Positions 17,018 to 25,867 of a DNA stretch of 35,441 nucleotides are shown one piece after another. The notes beneath the pieces were generated by a model. The model ran no database searches and had not been told where the DNA came from. It worked only from the letters and a program-made list of their open reading frames with translations. The DNA is from an uncultured Clostridia bacterium. Lineage in GTDB: Bacteria > Bacillota > Clostridia > TANB77 > CAG-465. Both the position numbers and the translations under genes were made by a program. Location of the stretch: positions 1 to 35,441 of the forward strand of contig CANPWO010000011.1 in NCBI GenBank assembly GCA_947584535.1, given 5' to 3'. Numbering within the stretch: the stretch's first letter is position 1; every line of letters starts with the position of its first letter.

Positions 17018-18979
17018 TCAAAATCCATAGTAATAATAATCATTTATAGCTTTTTTAAACTTTTTTACTCTACTTGAAATATAATCTTCAAGTTTATTCA
17101 TAAACTCATCTGCTTTTATCTTGTTTTCAGCTACAAGTGTTAGCCCTTTTTCCCAACTTGCAGTAAGTTCAGGATTAAGCATATCTGGTATAGTTTTTAC
17201 TACAATATCATATATTGCCTCACCTTTTTTTGTAGGTGTTAATATTTGAGTTTTTTTGTTAGTATTTATATATGCAATTCTTTCAAGTTTTTTTATAATC
17301 TCTGCCCTTGTTGCACTCGTACCTATCCCACTTCCCTTTATTTGTTCTCTTAAAGTTTCATCTTCTATTAATTTACCTGCATTTTCCATTGCAAGAATTA
17401 TAGAGCCTGAAGAATATCTAGTAGGTGGAGTTGTTTCACCTTCCTTAACTTGCATACTAGTTAATTTAAGTATATCACCTTTTTTTAATTTTGTTAATAT
17501 TTCAATATTATTTTGCTTTTCTTCATCTTTTTCATTTTTATCATTCTTATCAACTTTATCATCTTTTAATATTTCTAAATATCCACTTTTTACACATATT
17601 TTACTTGAGTTACTAAACTCCTCGTTTTTAACATTAACTGTAACAGCTATTTTGCTATACTCTGCTGGCGGATAGAAAATACTTAAGAATCTTCTTACAA
17701 TTAAATGATATATTTCTTTTTGTAAATCTTTTAAGTTCTTGTAGTTTTCAAAGCCTTGTCCTGTAGGTATGATAGCATAATGGTCTGTTATTTTAGTGTC
17801 ATCAACATATTTTGTTTTAATTAGATTTGTGCTATATTTTTCAGTAATCATTTTTTTAATAAAATACTTTATACTATCATCTAATGGTGCTTTTGCAAGA
17901 CCATTAAGATTTTTAGTTATCTCTTTTGCAACAGCAGTTGAAAGTACTCTTGCATCTGTTCTTGGATAAGTTACTAATTTTTTTTCATATAGTTCTTGTA
18001 TAATATTTAATGTTTCATCTGGACTTATCTTAAATTTTTTACTACATTGATTTTGAATTTCTGCAAGATTAAATAACAAAGGTGGATTTTCTTTTTGATT
18101 TTTTTTACTTATACTTTTTATAACACCATCTTCATTAAGTGATTTTACATACTCTATATATTTTATAGCATCCTCTTTATTTTTAAAGCCAGTATCATTA
18201 TATAGTTTACTTGAGTTATATACACTTGAACCTTCTACTGCTTTAAAGTCACAATTTATTTGGTTATCATCAGCTCCAAATTTTCCTTGTATCTTGTAAT
18301 AACTAACTTTCTTAAAGTTCCTAATCTCTCTTTCTCTTCTTACTATCATTCCAAGCACACAGGTCATAACTCTACCTATTGAAATAACAGCTCTTTCTTC
18401 ATTTAATTTCTTAGCCAAATCTCTACCATATACAAGTGACAAAATTCTTGAAAAATTAATTCCTATTAAATAATCTTCTTTAGCTCTTAAATATGCTGAA
18501 TCTGATAGTGAGTTATATTCTTCAAGAAGTTTAGCTTGCTTTATTCCATTAAGTATTTCTTCTTCTGTTTGTGAGTCTATCCAAACGCGCCTTTTTTCCT
18601 TTTTAGGACATCCTGCCATAGCATCTACAAGTCTATATATATATTCTCCTTCTCTTCCAGAGTCAGTACATACATATATGCACTCTACATCTTCTCTAGT
18701 TAATATATTACTTACAATATCAAATTGTTTTTTTACCGCATCAATAACTTCATACTTAAATTCTTTTGGTATAAATGGAAGTGTTTTCAAACTCCATATT
18801 TTCATATTTTCGTTATATTTTTCAGGATAGCTCATTGTAACAAGATGTCCTACACACCAAGTTACTATATATTCATCTGATTCAATATATCCATCGTTAT
18901 TTTTACCATTTACTTTTAGTACCTTTGCAAATTCTCTTGCTACACTTGGTTTTTCTGCTATTATTACCTTTTTACCCAT
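17018..18979 (-). CDS. topB: DNA topoisomerase III (type IA)
   Basis: Relaxes and decatenates DNA through a 5'-phosphotyrosyl intermediate. The Toprim domain is at the N-terminus (VIIAEKPSVAREFA, then VCTDSGREGEYIYRL with the metal-binding acids). The active-site tyrosine lies in KKLVTYPRTDARVL near 345. GSGIGTSATRAEIIKKL marks the C-terminal part of the core. Length 653 is slightly short, with no C-terminal zinc domains. AGGAG lies five bases before the start, and a strong promoter is at 19007-19035. Confidence 0.93.
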   Translation of the reverse strand: MGKKVIIAEKPSVAREFAKVLKVNGKNNDGYIESDEYIVTWCVGHLVTMSYPEKYNENMKIWSLKTLPFIPKEFKYEVIDAVKKQFDIVSNILTREDVECIYVCTDSGREGEYIYRLVDAMAGCPKKEKRRVWIDSQTEEEILNGIKQAKLLEEYNSLSDSAYLRAKEDYLIGINFSRILSLVYGRDLAKKLNEERAVISIGRVMTCVLGMIVRREREIRNFKKVSYYKIQGKFGADDNQINCDFKAVEGSSVYNSSKLYNDTGFKNKEDAIKYIEYVKSLNEDGVIKSISKKNQKENPPLLFNLAEIQNQCSKKFKISPDETLNIIQELYEKKLVTYPRTDARVLSTAVAKEITKNLNGLAKAPLDDSIKYFIKKMITEKYSTNLIKTKYVDDTKITDHYAIIPTGQGFENYKNLKDLQKEIYHLIVRRFLSIFYPPAEYSKIAVTVNVKNEEFSNSSKICVKSGYLEILKDDKVDKNDKNEKDEEKQNNIEILTKLKKGDILKLTSMQVKEGETTPPTRYSSGSIILAMENAGKLIEDETLREQIKGSGIGTSATRAEIIKKLERIAYINTNKKTQILTPTKKGEAIYDIVVKTIPDMLNPELTASWEKGLTLVAENKIKADEFMNKLEDYISSRVKKFKKAINDYYYYGF

Positions 18980-19006
18980 TTTAACTCCTACTTTTTTACA
19001 TGCTTT

Positions 19007-19035
19007 ATTATATACTATTTTTTACATTATTTCAA
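19007..19035 (-). promoter_or_regulatory. Promoter of topB
   Basis: On the minus strand TTGAAA (19030-19035), a 17-base spacer and TATAAT (19007-19012) lie about 27 bases before the topB start codon. Confidence 0.6.
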
Positions 19036-19201
19036 TTTTTTTAATAGTAAAATCATACTTAGTTATTAAGAATATACTATTCAAAAAAATATATAAATAA
19101 TATTATCGTTTTTATTTAAAGTAGTTTTACAGTTACAACTTTTGTACTTTACAAATTAATTTTGAAAAATTCTTGAATTTGTGGATTTTTCTAATAAAAA
19201 A

Positions 19202-19210
19202 TGCTATAAT
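19202..19210 (+). promoter_or_regulatory. Extended -10 promoter of the antitoxin-like gene
   Basis: TGCTATAAT (19202-19210) is an extended -10 element with a weak TGGATT -35 box 17 bases upstream (19182-19187). Transcription would begin near 19217, giving a leader of about 23 bases. Confidence 0.45.
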
Positions 19211-19239
19211 AATGTAAATTGATTTTGGAGGTAATTAAT

Positions 19240-19482
19240 ATGTCTATACAAAAACAAAAGTTATATAATGAAATAGATACATTACCAGAAGAACTTGCTA
19301 ACCAAGTTATAGATTTTATTGAATATTTAAAATTTTCACATATCGATAAAGAAGCTCCAGATAGTGTAATAATAAAAAGTAAAAAAGACTTAAAAGAAAA
19401 ATTACAAAAAGGACTAGATGATATAAAAGCTAATAAAGTATATTCTATAGATGAAACTTTTTGCAAAATGGATAATATATAA
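19240..19482 (+). CDS. DUF2281-like antitoxin-type protein
   Basis: This 80-residue protein begins MSIQKQKLYNEIDTLPEEL, then ANQVIDFIEYLKF, the short helical motif found in DUF2281 and similar proteins that are usually antitoxins in type II toxin-antitoxin pairs. The charged C-terminal half (KKDLKEKLQKGLDDI) would contact the toxin. GGAGG lies eight bases before the ATG at 19240; the Met at 19219 lies before this site and is not used. A full toxin gene does not follow: only 20 codons are open downstream. Confidence 0.65.
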   Translation: MSIQKQKLYNEIDTLPEELANQVIDFIEYLKFSHIDKEAPDSVIIKSKKDLKEKLQKGLDDIKANKVYSIDETFCKMDNI

Positions 19483-19500
19483 TAATTTGGAGTGAATAGT

Positions 19501-19563
19501 ATGAAAAAATATACTATTCAAATAAATACAGTAAATTTATATAAATATTATTATTATTCTTGA
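19501..19563 (+). pseudogene. Possible remnant of a toxin gene
   Basis: A 20-codon reading frame (MKKYTIQINTVNLYKYYYYS) starts 18 bases after the antitoxin-like gene with TGGAGTG upstream. The opening MKKYTIQ resembles the first strand of RelE/ParE toxins, and the frame ends after a low-complexity run of AT-rich codons. It may be the decayed partner or a chance frame; evidence is thin. Confidence 0.25.
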
Positions 19564-19581
19564 ATAAATGCTAGGCTTAAG

Positions 19582-19621
19582 AAAAAACTTACACATTACA
19601 ATAGTAACATGTAAGTTTTTT
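19582..19621. terminator. Bidirectional terminator
   Basis: AAAAAACTTACA (19582-19593) and TGTAAGTTTTTT (19610-19621) form a perfect 12-bp stem that includes A- and T-runs at both ends. It lies between the plus-strand antitoxin-like gene and the minus-strand gene ending at 19628, and can serve both. Confidence 0.75.
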
Positions 19622-19627
19622 ATTTTT

Positions 19628-20062
19628 TTAGGCTAAATTTTTTATGCAAAATATAGAGTAAATTATAACCATAATTACAAATATAACAAGCATACAATTA
19701 ATAGTTACTCTAAATAATGCACTTTTTTCAGATTCAACAAGATGTTCTACTTTATACTTGTTTATATTATTATCGTCTGCAGAGTAATATTTAACTTTAA
19801 CTTTTTCGTTTGCAACTTCTACCCATTCAATGCCCGCGTTATTTTTCTTTACACTTACACATGGTGCATTTACATTAAGCGAGCCACCTGCTATAATTTC
19901 TTTTGCCTGCTCTTTTAAATCTTCAATTTTCTCTTGAGATTCACGCCCTATTTTCATTCCTTTGGCAAACAGACACCGGTGTTTTACCATGAAATAAGCA
20001 AGAATCAAAGAAATTACGAACCAAAGGATTAAGATACCTATAAAAAGAATAAAACCAAGCAT
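19628..20062 (-). CDS. Small membrane protein of unknown function
   Basis: This 144-residue protein has one N-terminal membrane helix (about 3-25), a soluble domain of about 85 residues and a second membrane helix near the C-terminus (about 116-138). The middle (SLNVNAPCVSVKKNNAG to VKVKYYSADDN) looks beta-rich. No family was recognised. It uses CGG and other codons rare among its neighbours (HRCLFAKG) and is a little richer in G+C, a weak sign of recent acquisition. It ends at the terminator of 19582-19621 and is followed upstream by the two paralogs at 20083 and 20505. Confidence 0.6.
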   Translation of the reverse strand: MLGFILFIGILILWFVISLILAYFMVKHRCLFAKGMKIGRESQEKIEDLKEQAKEIIAGGSLNVNAPCVSVKKNNAGIEWVEVANEKVKVKYYSADDNNINKYKVEHLVESEKSALFRVTINCMLVIFVIMVIIYSIFCIKNLA

Positions 20063-20082
20063 TATTTTTCTCTCCTTTAAAT

Positions 20083-20418
20083 TTAATTTAATTTATCGTA
20101 AGTGGTAAAAGGATGACAACCATAGCCCGATTTCGTAGTTAAAGTTATATTACCATCTATTATAGCAATCATCCAAAATGATTTAAGTGGAATATTGTTA
20201 AGTGCTTTCTCAACTCCACACTCCTTTGCAATCTCTCTTAACTTATCACAAGGATAATAATTACATTCAATTACTACGTTGCCATTATTTTTAAGTGTAT
20301 CTTCGATGTATTTAGAAAGTTTACTTTCAAACTCAACAGCCTTTTCTTTATTTACTTCTTCACGAATAAAATCAGACCACCATTTTGCCGTTTCATCGCT
20401 TATCTCTTTTATTGTCAT
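20083..20418 (-). CDS. Unknown protein, tandem paralog A
   Basis: About 111 residues and similar along most of its length to the next gene: FESKLSKYIEDTLKNNG corresponds to FEEELAKNIEKKLEKDG, and LREIAKECGVEKALNNIP to VRKIAKDCGVENGLSYIP. The N-terminus is helical (TAKWWSDFIRE) and there is no signal or membrane helix. No family was recognised. The ATG at 20418 has AAGGAGG at ideal spacing, so the in-frame Met at 20445 is not used. The C-terminal ends differ between the two copies, suggesting diverged partners or ligands. Confidence 0.65.
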   Translation of the reverse strand: MTIKEISDETAKWWSDFIREEVNKEKAVEFESKLSKYIEDTLKNNGNVVIECNYYPCDKLREIAKECGVEKALNNIPLKSFWMIAIIDGNITLTTKSGYGCHPFTTYDKLN

Positions 20419-20504
20419 TTCATATTCCTCCTTAATTTTTTTCACATATTAGCATGATATTTTTTTATGAGTATATTGTACTAAATTTTTGACAAAATTA
20501 AGAT

Positions 20505-20879
20505 TTAGACAATAACAAAGCTGTCATCTGTAGTGTAGTGTTGATCCATGAAACTATCATATCTCTCTTTTTTTATTATTACAGTTTTCTTCCTCGAATC
20601 ATATACTACTTTTACGCTTGCATCAGATGGAATATAGCTAAGACCATTTTCAACTCCGCAATCTTTGGCAATTTTTCGTACTAAATCATCATAAGGAAAG
20701 GTCTCAAAGTCAAAATTAATTTCAAAGCTGCCATCTTTCTCAAGTTTTTTCTCAATATTTTTAGCAAGTTCTTCTTCAAATTTGCTAAGCTTTTTCTTGT
20801 TTATAACTTTCTTACCTGCTTGCCGCATAAAATCGGTCACCCATTTTGTAGCTTCTTTGCATACATCATTTAAAGTCAT
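20505..20879 (-). CDS. Unknown protein, tandem paralog B
   Basis: About 124 residues, paralogous to the gene at 20083-20418 in the central helical and IAKDCGVE regions. Its own C-terminal tail (VVYDSRKKTVIIKKERYD) is basic, then acidic. The ATG at 20879 has AAGGAGG upstream, the same leader arrangement as the paralog. A consensus promoter at 20944-20972 drives it, facing away from the NADAR-like gene. No family was recognised. Confidence 0.65.
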   Translation of the reverse strand: MTLNDVCKEATKWVTDFMRQAGKKVINKKKLSKFEEELAKNIEKKLEKDGSFEINFDFETFPYDDLVRKIAKDCGVENGLSYIPSDASVKVVYDSRKKTVIIKKERYDSFMDQHYTTDDSFVIV

Positions 20880-20943
20880 AATAAATTCCTCCTTATCTTG
20901 CCACATATTACTGTGACTTATTAATAATATTTTTTATGCATTT

Positions 20944-20972
20944 ATTATATCACACTTTCAATATTATGTCAA
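20944..20972 (-). promoter_or_regulatory. Consensus promoter of paralog B
   Basis: TTGACA (20967-20972, minus strand), a 17-base spacer and TATAAT (20944-20949) match the sigma-A consensus exactly in both boxes. It is back-to-back with the plus-strand promoter at 21002-21030. Confidence 0.75.
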
Positions 20973-21001
20973 ATATCACAAAGCTATTTTATATATAAAT
21001 A

Positions 21002-21030
21002 TTGACTTTTATACAAAACTAATATATAAT
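21002..21030 (+). promoter_or_regulatory. Promoter of the NADAR-like gene
   Basis: TTGACT (21002-21007), 17 bases, TATAAT (21025-21030). The leader is about 45 bases and ends in AAGGAGAG before the ATG at 21082. Confidence 0.75.
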
Positions 21031-21081
21031 ACATACAAGTAAAAAATATATTACTTAATTTTTAATAAAGGAGAGATTATA

Positions 21082-21672
21082 ATGAAAGCTAAACTTATTT
21101 GTCCAAATTGTGGTGAAATTGCATTTTATAACGTCGAAAAAGAAGGTTACTATTGTGATTCTTGTAAATGGAATAGTAACTCATCTGATACAGCTGATAT
21201 TTCATATAAAAGCTATGAAACAGGTGCACTTTCAAATCTATTCCCATATAAATTTGAAATAGATGGCGTACAATGTGCTTCAATGGAAAGTTTTATACAA
21301 TCATTAAGAGAAGAGAACCCTGATATTCAAGCTAAAATTTGTTCAGACTGTGCAGGACCTCATGCATACAAACTTAGAGTATGTCTAAATGATTGGAGAA
21401 CAGACGGATTTGTATACTGGAGAGGTAAAAAAATAAAGAGAATTAGTGAAGATTATACTGCTTTAATAACAAGAGCATACGATGCTTTATTTGAGCAAAA
21501 TATTTTATTTAGAAGAGCTCTTGAACATTTCAAGTATCATTATCTTATTCATAGTATTGGAAAAGATGATAATACGGAAACTCTTTTAACAGAAGAAGAA
21601 TATCGTTTCCAGCTAAATAGATTAAAAAATATATTAATCCAGCAAAATATTCCGCCTTTATATATTTTATAA
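21082..21672 (+). CDS. Zinc-ribbon plus NADAR (YbiA-like) domain protein
   Basis: Residues 1-30 form a zinc ribbon (Cys7, Cys10, Cys25, Cys28). From about 45 the sequence follows the NADAR/YbiA pattern: GALSNLFPYKFEIDGVQCAS, then MESFIQSL (compare the family's SNF..F..DG...ptSEHYFQAQK), and later YDALFEQNILFRRALEHF (compare ...aKFeQhaeLr..Ll). The family's C-terminal W-G-x-G/GKNxLG motif is replaced by TETLLTEEEYRFQL. NADAR enzymes are linked to ADP-ribose metabolism, and some remove ADP-ribose from DNA guanine. The altered C-terminus leaves activity open. Strong own promoter, own terminator. Confidence 0.6.
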   Translation: MKAKLICPNCGEIAFYNVEKEGYYCDSCKWNSNSSDTADISYKSYETGALSNLFPYKFEIDGVQCASMESFIQSLREENPDIQAKICSDCAGPHAYKLRVCLNDWRTDGFVYWRGKKIKRISEDYTALITRAYDALFEQNILFRRALEHFKYHYLIHSIGKDDNTETLLTEEEYRFQLNRLKNILIQQNIPPLYIL

Positions 21673-21685
21673 TTTAAAAGCTGAA

Positions 21686-21715
21686 AAATAGTGTGCCAAT
21701 ATTGACACACTATTT
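21686..21715. terminator. Bidirectional terminator between NADAR-like gene and htrA
   Basis: AAATAGTGTG (21686-21695) and CACACTATTT (21706-21715) form a perfect 10-bp stem, with the palindrome CAATATTG inside the loop. T-rich sequence follows on the plus side and A-rich on the other. Confidence 0.7.
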
Positions 21716-21719
21716 ATTT

Positions 21720-22886
21720 TTATTGTTTATTCGTTGATTTTTGAGTACTTTCAGTACTTGTTGTATCACTTGCAAGAGTTACTTCTATTTCTTGTTCTTT
21801 TGATGTACGAATAATCTTAATTTTTATCTTATCACCTATTTTCTTAGTATTTTTATATTCGTTTAATTTCTCCATTTCTTTTATTTCTTGGCCATCAACA
21901 CCTACAATAATATCACCTTTTTGAAGTCCTGCTTGTGATGCTGGTGAATTGGCATATACCTGAGCAACATATATTCCAGTTGTTAAATTATTTCTTTTAG
22001 CAGTAGCTTCATCAATATCAATACCACCAATACCAATATATGGTCTTTCTATTTTACCCTTTGACATTAATTCATCAATTATAGTTATAGCATCATCTGT
22101 TGGAATAGCAAATCCAAGTCCTTCTACTGCAGTTGCGCCAATTTTAACTGTATTTATACCGATTACTTCTCCTGCTGAATTAACAAGTGCCCCACCACTA
22201 TTTCCAGGATTTATAGCGGCATCTGTTTGTATTAATTTATATGTTCTTCCATCAGTTGTTATTTTTCTATTTAAAGCTGAAATATACCCAACTGTAACAC
22301 TACCTGCAAATTCTTGGCCTAAAGGATTTCCTATTGCAACTGCAAGTTCTCCTACTTTTAAGTCAGATGATTTTCCAATTTTTGCAGCAGTAAGACCACT
22401 TTTTTCAATTTTTATTACTGCTAAATCAGTAGTTTTATCTCCACCTATAATTTTAGCTTCAATTTCCTCATCAGAGTTTGGGAAAGTTACTACAACTTTT
22501 GCAGTAGAATTACCTATAGCAGATTCTATAACATGATAGTTTGTTATAATATATCCATCTTCTTTATATATTATTCCTGAACCTTCATCATCTTCTTCTG
22601 ATAAAGCACCAAATAAATCTTGTGATACATAATTTACTTTTACGCCAATAATAGATGGTCCAACATTTTCTGCTATAGCAACTACAGGATTTTCTACACT
22701 ACTAAATTCATATGATTTTGTAGTACCTGACTTACTTGCAGAGTTACCTGTTAATTCATCTATTTTATGATCTAAAGCTACATATGTAAATAGTCCTCCA
22801 ATTAAACCACCAATTAAGGCAACAACGATAACCATAAGTACCTTTGAAGATGATTTCTTTTCTCTAAACATTATTTTTTCTTCCAT
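21720..22886 (-). CDS. htrA: HtrA/DegP-family serine protease with one PDZ domain
   Basis: A membrane-anchored envelope quality-control protease. An N-terminal helix (about 15-36) is followed by a trypsin-like domain with catalytic His in IITNYHVIES, Asp in KTTDLAVIKI and Ser in NPGNSGGALVN. A single PDZ domain starts near 285 (AQVYANSPASQAGLQKGDIIVG). Length 388 is typical. It is the third gene after the lyase-like and HI0933-like genes, 23 bases behind the latter. The start Met has GGAGG at slightly long spacing. Confidence 0.92.
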   Translation of the reverse strand: MEEKIMFREKKSSSKVLMVIVVALIGGLIGGLFTYVALDHKIDELTGNSASKSGTTKSYEFSSVENPVVAIAENVGPSIIGVKVNYVSQDLFGALSEEDDEGSGIIYKEDGYIITNYHVIESAIGNSTAKVVVTFPNSDEEIEAKIIGGDKTTDLAVIKIEKSGLTAAKIGKSSDLKVGELAVAIGNPLGQEFAGSVTVGYISALNRKITTDGRTYKLIQTDAAINPGNSGGALVNSAGEVIGINTVKIGATAVEGLGFAIPTDDAITIIDELMSKGKIERPYIGIGGIDIDEATAKRNNLTTGIYVAQVYANSPASQAGLQKGDIIVGVDGQEIKEMEKLNEYKNTKKIGDKIKIKIIRTSKEQEIEVTLASDTTSTESTQKSTNKQ

Positions 22887-22909
22887 TTTACATTTATACC
22901 TCCATTTTA

Positions 22910-24155
22910 TTAATTATTTCCAGCAGCATATGCTGTAGAAAACGCGATTTGTAAGTTATATCCACCTGTAAATGCATCTACATCTATTATTTCACCTGCA
23001 AAATATACTCCTTGTACTATCTTAGACTGCATTGTTTTTGGATCTATTTGTTTTGTATCTATACCACCGCAAGTAATTATTCCAGTTTCAAGTGGCATAA
23101 GCCCCGATATATTTACCTTTAGCTCTTTTATGCATTTTAGTAAATTTTGCCTTTCTTCTTTAGTAATCTGATTAACTTTCTTTGTTCCGTCAATTTTTGA
23201 AAGAGCTATTATTACTGGTATTAGTTTTTGCGGTAATAAATCATTTAAACTATTCTTAAATTCTTTATTATTATATTTTTCAAAATCTCTACATATTCTT
23301 TTATCTAATGTTTTGTTATCTAGTGCAGGTTTTAAATCAATTACTGCAAAGATTTTATGATTTTTTATTTTCTCTGCTACATTATCTATTCTGTTAAGTA
23401 CACTACTAGAGCTTAATACAACTGGTCCCGTTAGTCCAAAATGTGCAAACATTAACTCGCCAAAATCATTATATAACAAAGTATTACTCTCTTCATCTAT
23501 AAGTTTATATGATATATTCTTAAGTGACAGGCCTTGTAAATTTTGACATATCATATCATTTGATTTTAGTGGCACAAGACCAGGAAGTATTTTTATTATC
23601 TTATGTCCTAATTTTTCTGCTAAAATATATCCATCTCCTGTACTACCAGTCTTAGAATAGCTTTTTCCACCTGTAGCTAAAATACATTTATCTCCAGTTA
23701 TAACATCATTATTTTCAAGTTTAACTCCCTTAAATTTATTTTGTGCATAAATTATTTCCTTAACCCTAGAATTGTATATTATTTTTACATTAAGTCTATT
23801 TAGTTCTTTTACTAGAGCATTAACTATATCACCTGCATTATCTGAAACTGGAAATACTCTTGCACCTCTTTCTACTTTAGTTTTGACGCCTAAGCTTTTA
23901 AAGAAATTAATCACATCATTATTATCAAACTTAGAAAAAGAGCTATACATAAATTTATAATTCTTAACTATATTTTTCTTGAAATCTTCTATATCACCTG
24001 AAAAAGTTAAATTACATCTTCCTTTACCAGTAATTTTTAGTTTATTTGCAAGACTATTTGTTTTTTCCAGTAATATTACTTCATTATTATTTCTTGCAGA
24101 AATTATAGCAGACATTAAACCTGAAGCACCGACCACCTATTACAATTACTTTCAT
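22910..24155 (-). pseudogene. HI0933-family FAD-dependent oxidoreductase, frameshifted near its start
   Basis: A flavoprotein of the BaiN/HI0933 group (NAD(P)/FAD-dependent oxidoreductase). The true start is the ATG at 24155, overlapping the preceding stop as ATGA and reading MKVIVIGG. One extra base at the CGG of 24129-24131 then breaks the frame. Removing the C restores IGGGASGLMSA, the GxGxxG dinucleotide-binding motif, and gives 414 residues. Downstream are LEKTNSLANKLKITGKGRCN, ILATGGKSYSKTGSTGDGY and the C-terminal TGGYNLQIAFSTAYAAG, all typical. Without the correction only a protein lacking its first strand could be made (from 24136). Role in the cell is not known for most members. Confidence 0.85.
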
Positions 24156-25424
24156 TTATGCATATCTCCTAACATTTTATCTACTGCTACGCAAATAGCG
24201 ATTTTCGCAGATTCATATGTTAATCCACCCTGCATATATGCAACATATGGTTCTCTTATAGGGCTATCTGCTGAAAGTTCAATTGATGCTCCATCAATAA
24301 ATGTACCTGCTGCCATTATTACCTTATCACTATATCCTGGCATATTCCATGGATATGGAGTAACATTACTATCAACTGGACTTGCTGACTGTATACCCTG
24401 TATGAACTTTACAAGAAGTTCCTCATTATTTAACTTTATTGCTTGAATTATATCACTTCTTTTTTCGTTATATTTAGGATAAACTTCAAATCCAAGTATT
24501 TCAAGCAATCTTGAAGCAAATACTGAAGCTTTCAATGCATTTTTTGTAATAGCTGGAGCCGTAAATAGTCCTTGCAATATATTTCTATTTTGATCCAAAG
24601 TTGCGCCACATTCTTTACCAATTCCAGGGCAAGTTAAAGTTTGAGCACACAAATCTATTAAATCTTTTTTTCCTACTATATATGCACCTGTTTGGCACAA
24701 GCCTCCTCCAATATTCTTTATTAAACTGCCACATGCAATATCTGCTCCAACATCAGTTGGCTCAAGTTTCTCTACAAATTCACCATAACAGTTATCTACC
24801 ATTATATATACTGTTTTATCTATCTTTCGTATAGCTTCTATTACCTCTTTTATATCATCAATATATAATGATTTTCTAAGAGCATATCCTTTAGAACGCT
24901 GAATATGTATTAACTTTACTTTATTACTTTCTATATATTTCGTAATTTTTGGTATATCGAAATTACCATCTTCAGTTAATTCTATTTGATTATATTTTAC
25001 CCCATAGTTTTTTAAAGATAACTTATTTTCTGTTATTCCTATAACTTCACAAAGTGTATCATATGGTTTACCAGATATTGCTAGTAATTCATCTCCTGGC
25101 ATAAGCAACGCTTTTAAAACTGTTGCAATAGCATGAGTACCATTTACAAATTGTACTCTAACTAAACTATCCTCTGCATTAAAAATTCTTGCATAAATTT
25201 TTTCTATTACCTCACGACCAGCATCATCATAGCCATAACCTGTTGTTTTTGTGAAATGCATACCGTGATACTTTTTCTTCTTTAAATGCTTTTAATACTT
25301 TCGCCTGATTATATAATGCTATATTATCTATATCTTCAAATACATTACTAATTTCTTTTTCTGCTTTTTTTGATGCAGCTACTATTTCGTTTGATAAATT
25401 AAATAAATTAGCAATCTTATCCAT
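24152..25424 (-). pseudogene. Methionine gamma-lyase-like PLP enzyme (aluminium-resistance family), frameshifted
   Basis: Fold-type I PLP enzyme of the family annotated as aluminium resistance protein or methionine gamma-lyase. The N-terminal 55 residues (25424 to about 25266) end in ALYNQAKVLKAFKEEKVS. The rest, read from 25261 in another frame, continues MHFTKTTGYGYDDAGREVIE, FVNGTHAIATVL, VDNCYGEFVE (PLP contact Asp) and CGSLIKNIGGGL with the PLP lysine. One base too many at the CGG of 25263-25265 separates them; removing it gives 423 residues, normal for the family. First gene of an operon with the HI0933-like and htrA genes. Confidence 0.85.
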
Positions 25425-25441
25425 TTTTTATCACCGACTAC

Positions 25442-25470
25442 ATTATATCACAAATAACCCATATTTTGAA
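25442..25470 (-). promoter_or_regulatory. Promoter of the lyase-HI0933-htrA operon
   Basis: Minus-strand TTCAAA (25465-25470), 17 bases, TATAAT (25442-25447). The start codon at 25424 follows about 12 bases after the likely transcription start, with GGTGAT as ribosome site. Confidence 0.5.
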
Positions 25471-25611
25471 TATATAGTACTTAATTTCACTAAAATTTCA
25501 CTGCATTTACAACTTTTTCATATAACATATAAGTGTGTATTTACATACATCAGATAATTCTCATATACTAATTTTATCTAGCATATTGTAAAATGATGAA
25601 GGGGTGATTTT

Positions 25612-25782
25612 ATGCCTATAAATCTTGATTACAAGAAGAATAGAGTTAAAGCAAGCTATAAATCACTTTATTTAAAAGACGAACTAGTGGAAAAAATTGA
25701 CAAAATAGCAAAAGATAATAACTCTTCTTTTAACAATGTTGTAGTTAGTATGTTAGAATATTGCGTTAATAATAACAAATAA
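25612..25782 (+). CDS. Small ribbon-helix-helix (Arc/CopG-like) protein
   Basis: A 56-residue protein. The N-terminal half has a basic strand (NRVKASYKSLYLKDELV), then two helices (EKIDKIAKDN and NNVVVSMLEYCVNN), the layout of a ribbon-helix-helix DNA-binding protein. AAGGGGTGA lies just upstream of the ATG. No partner toxin follows. A terminator is found 16 bases downstream. Such proteins usually repress their own promoter. Confidence 0.65.
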   Translation: MPINLDYKKNRVKASYKSLYLKDELVEKIDKIAKDNNSSFNNVVVSMLEYCVNNNK

Positions 25783-25797
25783 AGAGTTTTAATATGC

Positions 25798-25840
25798 AAA
25801 ATAAGTGCATCATTATTTTAAATAATAATACACTTATTTT
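25798..25840. terminator. Bidirectional terminator
   Basis: AAAATAAGTG (25798-25807) and CACTTATTTT (25831-25840) form a perfect 10-bp stem; an inner ATTATT/AATAAT pair extends the structure. It ends the ribbon-helix-helix gene and faces the converging gene that stops at 25868. Confidence 0.65.
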
Positions 25841-25867
25841 TTTATATTTTTTAGTTATTGGTAATTT

